64,000 nucleotides of DNA, from the NCBI RefSeq assembly GCF_036016755.1, contig NZ_JAYXIH010000021.1, positions 1 through 64,000 of the forward strand. Direction: 5' to 3'. The DNA is from Aurantimonas coralicida_A (GTDB taxonomy: Bacteria; Pseudomonadota; Alphaproteobacteria; Rhizobiales; Rhizobiaceae). The translations under genes were made by a program, and so were the position numbers. Positions 1 to 8,519 of the stretch are shown here, one piece after another; within the stretch, counting starts at the first letter, position 1, and each line of letters begins with the position of its first letter. The notes under the pieces are model-generated. The model saw nothing but the letters and a program-made list of their open reading frames with translations, ran no database searches and was not told the origin of the DNA.

Positions 1-93
1 GATCTCTGGCGTGCAGTCGGCAACATCTGCGACCTGTTCGAGCCCGAAGAATGTTGGAACTACCTCAAGGCCGCTGGCTATGTTGCTGATTAA
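1..93 (+). CDS. IS630-family transposase, C-terminal end only (cut by window edge)
   Basis: The reading frame is open from the first base and ends at a TAA at 91-93, giving 30 residues with a tail of the form NICDLFEPEECWNYLKAAGY. This resembles the conserved end of IS630-type DDE transposases, where a few residues rich in Phe/Glu/Cys/Tyr precede the stop (recalled family pattern, not searched). Only the last tenth or so of a usual 300-350 residue protein is inside the window, so completeness cannot be judged. It suggests an insertion sequence abuts the ybhP-ybhN-clsB region. The terminal inverted repeat could not be identified without the other end. Confidence 0.6.
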   Translation, partial: DLWRAVGNICDLFEPEECWNYLKAAGYVAD

Positions 94-371
94 TCGCCTG
101 ACGCTCTAGGCCGCCAGGAGTGGTCCAAGTGACCTGCGGGCCGGTTTTATCGATCTCGGCCTGCCTATCGGGTCTTCGTCGGCGGTGTTTACGGCATCTG
201 CAGCGCGGCAATTCCTTCTTGGCGGACAGCCTTTCTCCCTTTTCGGGAAAGGCCAGCGCCATATCTCGGGATGTCTAGTCAATCGTTCGGCCAGTCTTTC
301 GGTCGGCGCGTGAGTCGGACAGGTGATTTGACAGTGAACGAGAGCCTTGAGGTCGGGCGGTTGCGGCATTC

Positions 372-1133
372 ATGATCCGCGTACTCTCCTACAACATCCA
401 CCGCTGCATCGGGACGGATCGCAAGCTGTCGCCGGAGCGGATCGCCGAGGTCATTGCCGAGTGCAACGCGGATATCGTCGCGCTTCAGGAGGTCGATGTC
501 GGCCGCAGGCGGACAGGGGCGGCCGATCAGGCGGCTGACATCGCGCGCCTCCTCGGGATGATGACCCACTTCCATCCGGCGCTCACCGTCCAGGAAGAAC
601 AGTATGGCGATGCGATCCTGACGCGGCGTCCGTCACGGTTGATGCAAGCCGGGCCGCTGCCGGGACTTGCGGGGCGGCCGAACCTGGAGCCCCGTGGCGC
701 GTTGTGGGTGTCCGTGGATGTGGCGGGAAAGGAGTTGCAGGTGATCAATACCCATTTCGGTCTCAATGGCGGCGAACGCTTGCGTCAGGCCGAGACCGTG
801 CTGGGCGGCGATTGGCTGGCGCATCCCCGGTGCCAGGATCCCGCCGTCCTGATAGGCGACTTTAATGCGGTCCCACGGTCGCGAGCCTACCGGCGGCTGG
901 CGCAAGATCTGTCGGAAGCGCGCCATCTGGCCGGGAATTGCGATCCGGGCGCGACCTTCCCGAGCCGGCTGCCGCTACTGCGTATCGATCACGCCTTCCT
1001 GCGTGGCGCCGTCTCCGTTCGATCCGTGAGGAGCATCCGGACGCCGCTGACGCGAGTCGCCTCCGATCACCTGCCGCTGCTGCTCGAACTCGAACTGACA
1101 CCGTCGCCGCCCGTCAATGGAGCCACTCGATGA
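372..1133 (+). CDS. ybhP: Endonuclease/exonuclease/phosphatase-family protein, YbhP-like
   Basis: A 253-residue protein of the Mg-dependent endonuclease/exonuclease/phosphatase (EEP) fold. Visible EEP motifs in order are LQEVDVG with the catalytic Glu, INTHFGLN, IGDFNAVP with the Asp/Asn pair, and RIDHAFL followed by SDHLPLL near the C-terminus. In E. coli the homologue YbhP lies with YbhN and the cardiolipin synthase ClsB, and the same three families sit together here, which supports the assignment. Its physiological substrate is not established. The stop codon overlaps the start of the next gene by four bases (ATGA), so the two are translationally coupled. Only a weak ribosome site precedes this ATG. 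Confidence 0.8.
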   Translation: MIRVLSYNIHRCIGTDRKLSPERIAEVIAECNADIVALQEVDVGRRRTGAADQAADIARLLGMMTHFHPALTVQEEQYGDAILTRRPSRLMQAGPLPGLAGRPNLEPRGALWVSVDVAGKELQVINTHFGLNGGERLRQAETVLGGDWLAHPRCQDPAVLIGDFNAVPRSRAYRRLAQDLSEARHLAGNCDPGATFPSRLPLLRIDHAFLRGAVSVRSVRSIRTPLTRVASDHLPLLLELELTPSPPVNGATR

Positions 1134-2134
1134 CCGATACAGTCGACGAGGATCGCGCGGTTGCGGGATCGGATGAAGACTCGCAGGGCGAGGCGATCTC
1201 GTGGCGCATATGGCTGATGCGCGGGATGGTCGTGGCGGGAATGCTGCTGGCGGGCTGGCTGCTCTACCGCACGCTGGGCCGCTACAGCTTCGACGAACTC
1301 GTCCAGTCGGTGACGTCGTTTCCGCTCGGCCGGCTCGCGAGCGCCGGACTATTCGCCGCCGCGAGCTATCTTTGTCTCACCGGCTTCGACGCCCTCGCGG
1401 TTCGTTACGTCGGCAAGCGCCTGGCTTATCCGCGTGTCGCGCTTACCTCGTTCGTCTCATTGTCATTGGGGCACAGCATCGGCTTCGCTGGCCTCAGCAG
1501 CGGTGCGATCCGCTACCGTTTCTATTCCAGATGGGGCCTTTCGGCCGTGGATGTTTCCAAGATCATTCTATTTTCGGGAATGACGGTCGGGGTCGGCCTG
1601 GCTACGCTCGGCGGGATATCGATCCTGCTGCGTCCGGCGCTGGCGGCCAAGCTGATCGGTGTCTCGCAACCGCTTGTCCTGGCATTGGGCATCGGATCCT
1701 TGGCCGCGACGGCTCTCTACCTCGTTGCCGCAGCCTTCGTCAAAGGCCGTCTGCGTATCCGGAAATGGACGCTGGAGATGCCCGATCTTCGGCTTGCGCT
1801 GGCCCAGGTCGCTGTCGGCAGCCTGAATTTCGCGCTGGTGGCGGCATGCCTTCACCAGGCGCTCAGCGCCGTCACCGAAGTGCCCTATCTGACCGCCGCC
1901 ACGGCATTCGTACTGGCCAATATGGGCGTCCTCATCACGCATGTACCCGGCGGTCTCGGCATTATCGAGGCCGTGGTCGTGTACCTGCTGCCACAGGCAA
2001 ACGTGATCGGGGCGCTTCTGGTCTTCCGCTTCGTCTATTTTCTTGCCCCGCTCGTCATCGGCAGCATCGTGTTCGCGGTGACCGAACTGGTCTGGCGCGG
2101 CAAGGCGTCAAAGGACGTGTCGGCAGAGAGGTGA
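1130..2134 (+). CDS. ybhN: YbhN/UPF0104-type polytopic inner-membrane protein
   Basis: A 334-residue membrane protein with about eight hydrophobic segments and an acidic, soluble N-terminus of roughly 25 residues (MTDTVDEDRAV). It belongs to the lysylphosphatidylglycerol synthase transmembrane-domain family (UPF0104), but the C-terminal aminoacyl-transferase domain of MprF is absent, so it should be a flippase-like or lipid-handling membrane protein. YbhN has been implicated in phospholipid transport in enterobacteria. The start at 1130 is chosen because it overlaps the ybhP stop (ATGA); a longer in-frame reading upstream would lie entirely inside ybhP. It ends directly against the stop of the converging clsB-like gene, with no spacer. 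Confidence 0.85.
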   Translation: MTDTVDEDRAVAGSDEDSQGEAISWRIWLMRGMVVAGMLLAGWLLYRTLGRYSFDELVQSVTSFPLGRLASAGLFAAASYLCLTGFDALAVRYVGKRLAYPRVALTSFVSLSLGHSIGFAGLSSGAIRYRFYSRWGLSAVDVSKIILFSGMTVGVGLATLGGISILLRPALAAKLIGVSQPLVLALGIGSLAATALYLVAAAFVKGRLRIRKWTLEMPDLRLALAQVAVGSLNFALVAACLHQALSAVTEVPYLTAATAFVLANMGVLITHVPGGLGIIEAVVVYLLPQANVIGALLVFRFVYFLAPLVIGSIVFAVTELVWRGKASKDVSAER

Positions 2135-3664
2135 CTACCGCTTGTGCCACAGCCAGCTTGACAGGTTGAACGGCCGGGTTGGATCGAGCAAGCTGGTGAA
2201 GGGAATGCGCCGCGACGGTCCGCGATCCGACATCGCCGCGAAGGGACGGAGCCGCCCGGCATCATTCAACCGATCGATCGCCCGCACCAGCGATCCCTCC
2301 GCAGCGATCGCTTCGGCGACACGTGAGGGATCGACCGCAAGATGTTCGCCGACAAGCTGGTTTCGTAGCCGCTCGATCGCCTGGCGGGACGGCGTGTCGT
2401 TTGCCTCGACGCCGATATCGCATTCGGTGTCGAGCCCGAGCGAGCGGTTGTTGAGATTGGAAGAGCCGACCCTGAGAAAGCTGTCGTCAACGACGATCAG
2501 CTTGGCGTGGATCAGGATTTCAGCGTCATCGCGGCTTCCATCCGACAGCGGATAGAAGACCCGCAGCCGCTTGAACCGATCGGCCTTGCGCAGGCGGCGA
2601 ATGAGCCGATCGCGATTCAAGCCCATGGCGATCTGTTCGATGAACCCGTTGAGGGTCTGTGTCGTCACGATGACGATTTCGGGGCCGTCGGCTCGCGCCA
2701 GCGCCTTAGCCAGGATGCCGGCGACCATCGGCGCCGCGAGATATTGCGTCTCGATGTAGATGGTATGCCGCGCGGCCGACAGCGCGTCGGCGATCAGGGC
2801 CGCCACCTCGTGCACAGGTGAATGGCCGTTCCAGCCGGGCAGGGTACAGGCGACGCCGAGGGGAACGTTTTCGAAGTCGGGGGCGACGTCCTTCGGCCAG
2901 AGGTCGACCCGGTCGCTCAGCGGGGCAAGGTCTTCCTTCGTCGCTCGGCACCAACGCAACCGAGCGATGTCGGCCACCTGCGCCGCGGCATCCGAATCGA
3001 CCACCATCTGCATGTCGTGAACCGGCCTGTAGTTTTCGCCATCGGCACGGCGTGCCGGATCGTCCGGCGCATGGCCGGGACTGTCCCAACGCTCGACGGT
3101 AAGGTCGATACCGCCGGCGAATGCCAGACTGTCGTCGATGCTGACGATCTTCTGGTGATGCGCGGCATAGAGCGGGTGATCGCTGTCGAGACGCACGGTG
3201 ATACGGGGGTGGTCTTGCCAATCCGCGCCGAAGATCAGATCCATCGAACTGCCGGGAGCGTGTGCCAGCGCCACGCTCCAGACGAGGATTCGAACTTCCA
3301 GCTCCGGGTTGGCTTCCACCAACTCCCGCAACAGTGGACCCAGGGCATCGTGCCCATTCCCGTCTTCTCCGCGCCGCAAGTGAATATGCCCGTCGAAATC
3401 CCAGCCGACGATGAAGATCGACCGCCGCGCCATGCGCAGAGATTCCGCCAGGCGCGGAAAATACTCACTCCCATCGACCAGAAGAGCGGCGCGGCGGGTG
3501 AGCGTGACATCGCGGCAATTGCGCCCCGCCTTCAGAATTCGGGTCACGGGCTCGCTCGTTTGGCCGGAAGCGATGGATTGTCCTGTGTCGTCGAGATTCT
3601 GCATGAGTTCCTGAGCCGTGCCATTGTCCGCTTCGCTCATAACAGCCACTGCGCCCTCTGCCAT
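2135..3664 (-). CDS. clsB: Phospholipase D-family protein, cardiolipin synthase (ClsB-like)
   Basis: A 509-residue phospholipase D superfamily protein. Two HKD motifs are visible: H170-x-K172 with Asp177 in HHQKIVSIDD, and H386-x-K388 with Asp393 in IHAKLIVVDD followed by GSSNLNNRS. Both catalytic halves are intact. No N-terminal transmembrane segment is evident, as in ClsB rather than ClsA. Such enzymes condense phosphatidylglycerol with another phospholipid or alcohol to make cardiolipin. Linkage to ybhP and ybhN mirrors the E. coli ybhN-clsB-ybhP locus, but here the gene is on the opposite strand and converges on ybhN with zero bases between stop codons. An internal ATG at codon 9 is an alternative start. 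Confidence 0.8.
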   Translation of the reverse strand: MAEGAVAVMSEADNGTAQELMQNLDDTGQSIASGQTSEPVTRILKAGRNCRDVTLTRRAALLVDGSEYFPRLAESLRMARRSIFIVGWDFDGHIHLRRGEDGNGHDALGPLLRELVEANPELEVRILVWSVALAHAPGSSMDLIFGADWQDHPRITVRLDSDHPLYAAHHQKIVSIDDSLAFAGGIDLTVERWDSPGHAPDDPARRADGENYRPVHDMQMVVDSDAAAQVADIARLRWCRATKEDLAPLSDRVDLWPKDVAPDFENVPLGVACTLPGWNGHSPVHEVAALIADALSAARHTIYIETQYLAAPMVAGILAKALARADGPEIVIVTTQTLNGFIEQIAMGLNRDRLIRRLRKADRFKRLRVFYPLSDGSRDDAEILIHAKLIVVDDSFLRVGSSNLNNRSLGLDTECDIGVEANDTPSRQAIERLRNQLVGEHLAVDPSRVAEAIAAEGSLVRAIDRLNDAGRLRPFAAMSDRGPSRRIPFTSLLDPTRPFNLSSWLWHKR

Positions 3665-3742
3665 CCCGGATGCGCCATTTTCAGTGATTTACAGTGAAGC
3701 TCCGATAGTCAGCCATGACATCGGTTCTCTCGCTGGGATCGA

Positions 3743-4630
3743 TCATGCGAAGGCGGAGCGGTCCGCCGCCACGATCTCGCGGATGAAATCCGCCACGGCG
3801 GCGATGCGGCGGACGTCCCGGACGCTCTCGTGATAGACCAGCCAGTAGGCCCGGTGGATGGTCTGCTCCGGCAGCACGCGGACAAGGTCCGCGCGCCCAG
3901 CGGCCATGAAGCCGTGCAGAATGCCGATGCCGGCGCCGGCGGCCACCGCCTCGGTCTGGCCCAGCGCGCTCGACACCTCGAAACGCGACGGCCACTCGGC
4001 GGTGATGTCGCCGTAATAGGCCAATTTCGGACTGTAGAGCAGGTCCTCGACGGCGCCGACAAGGCGGTGAACGGCGAGGTCCGCGAGCGTGCGCGGCTCT
4101 CCGTGTTCGGCGAGATAGGCCGGGGTGGCGTAAAGCCCGAGCGCATAGTCGGTGAGCTTGGCGGCGACCAGACGTCCGGCGTCGGGTCGTTCGATGGTGA
4201 TGGCGATGTCGGCTTCGCGGCGCGACATCGAAAAAGCCCGCGGCACCGGGACCAGTTGCACGGTGAGGTTCGGATGGCGCTCGGTCAATTGCCAGAGTCG
4301 GGGGGCGAGGAAGGCAGTGCCGAAGCCGTCCGGCGCGCCAACCCGCACGGTGCCGGACAGCGCGATGTCGGTGCCGCCGACAGCGGCGCGGGCGGTGAGC
4401 ATAGCCGCTTCCATGCGCTCGGCCTGTTCCAGAAATGCCCGGCCGGTGTCGGTGAGTTCGCAGCCGTTCGGCCGGCGAACCAGAAGCCGGGCGCCGAAGG
4501 CCGTCTCCAGCGCCGTCAGCCGTCGCCCGACGGTTGCGTGGTTCAGTTCCAGCCGCCGCGCTGCGGCCAGAATCTGCCCGGCCCGCGCCACCGCCAGAAA
4601 CAGCCGGACGTCATCCCAATTCATGCCCAT
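3743..4630 (-). CDS. LysR-family transcriptional regulator (probable mmsA regulator)
   Basis: A 295-residue LysR protein. The winged-helix DNA-binding domain occupies residues 1-60 (MNWDDVRLFLAVARAGQIL, then the recognition helix region LNHATVGRRLTALE), followed by a substrate-binding domain with the typical VRVGAPDGFG strand. The start at 4630 (MGMNW) is preferred because the reading further upstream adds 41 residues with no LysR homology. The gene is divergent from mmsA across a 121-bp gap containing an inverted repeat, the classic arrangement of a LysR activator and its target. It therefore probably responds to a valine or myo-inositol catabolite; this is inference from position. Confidence 0.85.
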   Translation of the reverse strand: MGMNWDDVRLFLAVARAGQILAAARRLELNHATVGRRLTALETAFGARLLVRRPNGCELTDTGRAFLEQAERMEAAMLTARAAVGGTDIALSGTVRVGAPDGFGTAFLAPRLWQLTERHPNLTVQLVPVPRAFSMSRREADIAITIERPDAGRLVAAKLTDYALGLYATPAYLAEHGEPRTLADLAVHRLVGAVEDLLYSPKLAYYGDITAEWPSRFEVSSALGQTEAVAAGAGIGILHGFMAAGRADLVRVLPEQTIHRAYWLVYHESVRDVRRIAAVADFIREIVAADRSAFA

Positions 4631-4661
4631 TCGCTCTGCTCCGGCCTGATGGACGTTACTT

Positions 4662-4687
4662 TTCGCACAACGGATGCGCGATGCGAA
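4662..4687. promoter_or_regulatory. Candidate LysR operator between the regulator and mmsA
   Basis: Inverted repeat TTCGCA (4662-4667) and TGCGAA (4682-4687) separated by 14 bases, with further partial symmetry inside. It lies in the divergent intergenic region, 32 bases upstream of the LysR start and 65 bases upstream of mmsA, a usual place for a LysR-type T-N11-A-containing box. Assignment is by position and symmetry only. Confidence 0.4.
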
Positions 4688-4751
4688 GGATTGGCTTTTC
4701 GCCCGTGCCGCGCGAGATAGACGGCAAGACGAACTCATGAGGAGGAACGAC

Positions 4752-6251
4752 ATGGAACAGATCGGTCACTACATTGGCGGCAAGCGCGTCGCCGGCACCA
4801 GCGGACGCACCGCCGACGTGTTCAATCCGGCGACTGGCGAGGTCCAGGCCAAGGTCGCGCTGGCGAGCGCCGACGAGCTTCGCACCGCCGTCGAGAACGC
4901 CAAGACGGCCCAGCCGGCCTGGGCGGCGACCAACCCGCAGCGTCGCGCCCGCGTGATGATGAAGTTCGTCGAACTGCTCAATCGCGACATGGACAAGCTC
5001 GCCGAGGCGCTGTCGCGCGAGCACGGCAAGACCATCCCCGACGCCAAGGGCGACGTACAGCGCGGGCTCGAGGTCGTCGAGTTCTGCATCGGCCTCCCGC
5101 ACCTTCTGAAGGGTGAATTCACTGAAGGCGCCGGCCCCGGCATCGACATCTATTCGATCCGCCAGCCGCTCGGCGTCGTCGCCGGCATCACCCCGTTCAA
5201 TTTTCCGGCGATGATCCCGATGTGGAAGTTCGCGCCGGCGATCGCCTGCGGCAACGCCTTCATCCTCAAGCCGTCGGAGCGCGATCCGTCGGTGCCGATC
5301 ATGCTCGCCGAACTGATGGTCGAGGCGGGGTTGCCGGAGGGTATTCTCAACGTCGTCAATGGCGACAAGGGCGCGGTCGACGCGATCCTCGACGACCCTG
5401 ACATCCAGGCCATCGGCTTCGTCGGCTCGACCCCGATCGCCCAGTACATTTATTCGCGCGGCTGCGCCAACGGCAAGCGCGTCCAGTGCTTTGGCGGCGC
5501 CAAGAACCACATGATTATCATGCCCGACGCCGACATCGACAAGGCGGCCGACGCGTTGATCGGCGCCGGCTACGGCGCGGCTGGCGAGCGCTGCATGGCG
5601 GTCTCGGTCGCGGTGCCGGTCGGCGAGGAGACCGCGAACCGGCTGGTCGAAAAGCTGATCCCGAGGGTCGAGGCGTTGAAGATCGCTCCGTATACGGCCG
5701 GCGACGACGTCGACATGGGACCGCTGGTCACCGGCGAGGCGAAAAAGCGCGTTTTGGGCCTCATCGATCGGGGCGTCGAGGAGGGCGCAAAGCTTGTCGT
5801 CGACGGTCGCGGCTTCAAGATGCAGGGCTATGAGGACGGGTTCTTCGTCGGCGCCTGCCTGTTCGACGACGTCACCCGCGACATGGACATCTACAAGACC
5901 GAGATCTTCGGCCCCGTCCTGTCGGTGGTGCGCGCCAAGAACTACGAGGAAGCCCTATCGCTGCCGATGGAGCACGAATACGGCAACGGCGTCGCGATCT
6001 ACACCCGCGACGGCGACGCGGCGCGCGACTTCGCCAGCCGCATCAATATCGGCATGGTCGGCGTCAACGTGCCGATCCCGGTGCCGCTCGCTTATTACAC
6101 CTTCGGCGGCTGGAAGGCCTCCGGCTTCGGCGATCTCAACCAGCATGGCCCCGACGCTTTCCGCTTTTACACCCGGACCAAGACGGTGACCCAGCGCTGG
6201 CCGTCGGGCATCAAGGACGGCGCCGAATTCAACTTCAAGGCCATGGGCTGA
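4752..6251 (+). CDS. mmsA: CoA-acylating methylmalonate-semialdehyde dehydrogenase
   Basis: A 499-residue aldehyde dehydrogenase of the MmsA type, which oxidises methylmalonate or malonate semialdehyde with NAD and CoA to propionyl-CoA or acetyl-CoA in valine, thymine and myo-inositol breakdown. The nucleophile is Cys281 in GAAGERCMAV, and the MmsA-typical QCFGGAKNHMIIMPDADID stretch precedes it. The N-terminal ALDH Rossmann region (TPFNFPAMIPMW, then FILKPSERDPS) is intact. The start at 4752 has a strong ribosome site (AGGAGGA at 4740-4746); the open frame upstream is not homologous. Length matches the family (about 500). Transcription ends at a clear hairpin terminator 26 bases after the stop. 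No other valine-pathway gene adjoins it. Confidence 0.93.
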   Translation: MEQIGHYIGGKRVAGTSGRTADVFNPATGEVQAKVALASADELRTAVENAKTAQPAWAATNPQRRARVMMKFVELLNRDMDKLAEALSREHGKTIPDAKGDVQRGLEVVEFCIGLPHLLKGEFTEGAGPGIDIYSIRQPLGVVAGITPFNFPAMIPMWKFAPAIACGNAFILKPSERDPSVPIMLAELMVEAGLPEGILNVVNGDKGAVDAILDDPDIQAIGFVGSTPIAQYIYSRGCANGKRVQCFGGAKNHMIIMPDADIDKAADALIGAGYGAAGERCMAVSVAVPVGEETANRLVEKLIPRVEALKIAPYTAGDDVDMGPLVTGEAKKRVLGLIDRGVEEGAKLVVDGRGFKMQGYEDGFFVGACLFDDVTRDMDIYKTEIFGPVLSVVRAKNYEEALSLPMEHEYGNGVAIYTRDGDAARDFASRINIGMVGVNVPIPVPLAYYTFGGWKASGFGDLNQHGPDAFRFYTRTKTVTQRWPSGIKDGAEFNFKAMG

Positions 6252-6276
6252 TCGCGATATCAAGATCATGCATGCG

Positions 6277-6304
6277 AACGGGCGCTCCAGGGCGCCCGTT
6301 TTTA
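6277..6304 (+). terminator. Rho-independent terminator after mmsA
   Basis: A perfect 9-bp stem, AACGGGCGC (6277-6285) and GCGCCCGTT (6292-6300), with a 6-base loop, runs straight into five T residues (6299-6303). It is 26 bases past the mmsA stop. Confidence 0.9.
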
Positions 6305-6337
6305 GTCGAGACGCCCGCCGTCATGCGACGCAGCGGA

Positions 6338-7348
6338 TCAGACCGTTTCGAAGCGATAGACGCTGCGATGGCGATAGGTTTCGCCGGGGCGAAGCACGGC
6401 TGGAGGAAAGTCCGGCCGGTTCGGCGAATCCGGCCACCCTTGCGGCTCCAGTGCCGCCGCCGCCCGGCTGCCGATGGGGCGGCCGGCAAGGTCAAGCACG
6501 GTGCCGTCGAGCTTTGCCCCGTTGTAGACCTGCAGGCCCGGCTCGGTGGTCGCCAGCCGCATCCGCACGCCGCTGCGCGCTGAGGCGAGTGTTGCTACCG
6601 GCCGAGGTTCCGACGTGATGCCGCGCGCCAGACAGAAATTGTGGTCCAGCGGGTCGGGCGCGTCGCGAAGTGGTTTGGCTTGGCGAAAATCGAATAGGGT
6701 TCCCGCCACCGGCAAGATCCGTCCGTCCGGCAGGGCCCCGGCGTCGATCGGCAGATAGTGGTCGGCCGCGACGTCGAGCCGATGGTCGCGGATGTCGCCG
6801 TCGCCGTCGAGATTGAAGTACAGATGCGATGTCAGATTGACGACGGTCGTGCGGTCGGTTTCGGCCTCGTAGGTGATCGTCAATGCGGCGTCATTTGAAA
6901 CGGCAAATGTCGCGCGAGCCTCGACCCGCGCCGGATAGCCTTCCTCGCCGTCTTGGGACACATAGGCGAGCGTGACGCTATCCTTTCGGCGCTCTTCGAT
7001 GGCCCATGACCGCACCGAAAAGCCGGTCGGCCCGCCATGGAGATGATTGGGCGGATCGTTGCACGCGAGCCGATGTGCTTCGCCTTCGATTTGAAGATGT
7101 CCCGCGCCAATCCGATTGGCGAAACGGCCAATGGTGGCGCCAAAATATTCGTCGTTTCCGGCTTGATAATATCCAAGGTCGCGGACGCCGAGGATCAGCG
7201 AATGAGAAATTCCCTGCAGATAAATCGAGCGGATCGCTGCCCCGGTCGTAACGATTTCGGCTGACAGAGCACCGCTGTCGATATGCACGCTCTCCCGCAA
7301 GGCCGATTCTCCGTGCTCTTCCCGATGTTCTTCCCGCGACGGCCTCAA
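6338..7348 (-). CDS. galM: Aldose 1-epimerase (galactose mutarotase)
   Basis: A 336-residue member of the aldose 1-epimerase family, which interconverts alpha and beta anomers of hexoses. Family signatures are present: RFANRIG, then NHLHGG with the conserved catalytic His near residue 100, LTSHLYFNLDG, and DHNFCL. It is likely cytoplasmic, since no signal peptide is visible. The charged first 15 residues (RPSREEHREEHGES) look unlike the family, so translation may begin slightly downstream at a non-ATG codon. It stands alone between the mmsA terminator and the marR gene, so no sugar pathway can be inferred from context. Confidence 0.85.
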   Translation of the reverse strand: MRPSREEHREEHGESALRESVHIDSGALSAEIVTTGAAIRSIYLQGISHSLILGVRDLGYYQAGNDEYFGATIGRFANRIGAGHLQIEGEAHRLACNDPPNHLHGGPTGFSVRSWAIEERRKDSVTLAYVSQDGEEGYPARVEARATFAVSNDAALTITYEAETDRTTVVNLTSHLYFNLDGDGDIRDHRLDVAADHYLPIDAGALPDGRILPVAGTLFDFRQAKPLRDAPDPLDHNFCLARGITSEPRPVATLASARSGVRMRLATTEPGLQVYNGAKLDGTVLDLAGRPIGSRAAAALEPQGWPDSPNRPDFPPAVLRPGETYRHRSVYRFETV

Positions 7349-7417
7349 CGAGAAGCGCGCGCGTCGAAGTTAACCAGATCCCGGAGCGCTTGGCGCCGCG
7401 CCTTCGCGGCCTGTGAA

Positions 7418-7906
7418 TCAGCGGAGTCGGCGCAGTTTCTGAGCGAGAATTTCACCGACATGCATCAAAGACCGGTTGAGCGCGGCGATATCCCCTGACG
7501 GGATGGAAGTCGCCAGATCGTCTTCCAGACGGTGCCAGATATCGCGAATGGCGACCTGCGCCTCCTCGCCCATCGGTGTCAGCTGAACCATGGTCTGTCG
7601 GGCGTCTCGGATATTGGGCGTGCGCGCCACCAGCCCTCTATCGATCAGCCTGTCGAGCATCTTCGATACCGTTGAAGGTCGGACCGACAACCGGTCGGCG
7701 AGCATCGACACGCTCGTCGGATTGGCCGGGTCAAGGCTGTCCAGCAATTGATCCTGGCCGGGATGAAGACCAATTTCGGCCAGCAGCAGCGCCTGAAAGG
7801 CGCGTGTCGATTTCGCAATCGAAAGAAGCGAGGGGAGGATGGCCAATGACTGGCCGGCATCCATTCTGGCTTCCGATACAAGGGGGACTGTTATGTTCAT
7901 ATCCAT
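7418..7906 (-). CDS. MarR-family transcriptional regulator
   Basis: A 162-residue MarR-type winged-helix protein. The recognition region reads VSMLADRLSVRPSTVSKML, followed by a beta-wing containing RDARQTMVQLTPMG, both typical. The N-terminal and C-terminal helices form the expected dimer domain. No conserved Cys pointing to an OhrR-type redox sensor is present. It is divergent from the dihydrofolate reductase gene, so it may control that gene or itself. The ligand cannot be predicted. Confidence 0.85.
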   Translation of the reverse strand: MDMNITVPLVSEARMDAGQSLAILPSLLSIAKSTRAFQALLLAEIGLHPGQDQLLDSLDPANPTSVSMLADRLSVRPSTVSKMLDRLIDRGLVARTPNIRDARQTMVQLTPMGEEAQVAIRDIWHRLEDDLATSIPSGDIAALNRSLMHVGEILAQKLRRLR

Positions 7907-7941
7907 GCTGGTTTATTGACCGATAGCCGGCCATCAATCTT

Positions 7942-7953
7942 TTAACTAGTTTA
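7942..7953. promoter_or_regulatory. Possible MarR operator
   Basis: An 8-bp palindrome AACTAGTT (7944-7951) inside an AT-rich stretch 38 bases upstream of the marR start, in the gap shared with the dihydrofolate reductase gene. MarR proteins often bind short AT-rich palindromes that overlap their own promoter. The symmetry is short, so this is tentative. Confidence 0.3.
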
Positions 7954-8078
7954 TGAACGAAACTGGAATCGTAAGGGTTCCTTGTCGGCGCCTCTTGGCG
8001 AATTTTTTCGGCCGAGGCTCGCCATGTCGCGCGTGGCGGTGGCTTTGCCCGAAATGCGGACACGGAAGGAATGGACTT

Positions 8079-8489
8079 ATGGCGGATGTGCGGGTCATCT
8101 GCGCGATCGGTCGCAGCGGACAGCTTGGCCTTGGCGGGCAGTTGCCATGGGAGGGGCGGCCGGAGCGGGTCTTTACCGAGGACGTCGAGCGTTTTTTCGA
8201 GATCACCCGCGGCCATGTGCTGATCGCCGGACCGAAGACGGTCGCCTCCTTTCCAAGCTTTGCCAGGAACGACCGGGTCATCGTCGAGATTCGCTCGTCG
8301 GATGATCCGCAGGAGGTGCTCTCCCGCTTTCCCAACCGCGTCGTTTATGTGGGGGGAGGGCCAGCCGTCTGGGATGTCTACGCGCCTTATGTCCGGCACT
8401 GGGACATCAATACGCTGCCCTATGACGGCGAAGCCGACACCTGGTTCAATCCGGCCTGGCTCGTGGCGGCCGGCAACCGGCGAGGCTGA
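8079..8489 (+). CDS. Short dihydrofolate reductase-family protein
   Basis: A 136-residue protein with DHFR features: ICAIGRSGQLGLGGQLPW at the N-terminus (the Met20-loop region), the ITRGHVLIAGPKTVASFP strand-helix that binds NADPH, and VYVGGGPAVWDVYAPYV. It is shorter than the usual 160-170 residues, and its C-terminal sheet seems reduced. The start at 8079 follows a good ribosome site (GGAAGGA at 8064-8070); the 42 extra codons upstream are Cys/Arg-rich and not DHFR-like. It converges on the p-aminobenzoate operon, so a folate role is plausible. Whether it is the housekeeping FolA or a divergent paralogue cannot be decided here. Confidence 0.7.
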   Translation: MADVRVICAIGRSGQLGLGGQLPWEGRPERVFTEDVERFFEITRGHVLIAGPKTVASFPSFARNDRVIVEIRSSDDPQEVLSRFPNRVVYVGGGPAVWDVYAPYVRHWDINTLPYDGEADTWFNPAWLVAAGNRRG

Positions 8490-8519
8490 GCCATGGGGCC
8501 GAGTGGAGCGCCGTCTCCG

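Noticed and set aside
65..369. Short minus-strand frames after the transposase end
   Set aside because: Arg/Pro-rich overlapping frames with no start signal; better read as the non-coding leader of ybhP.
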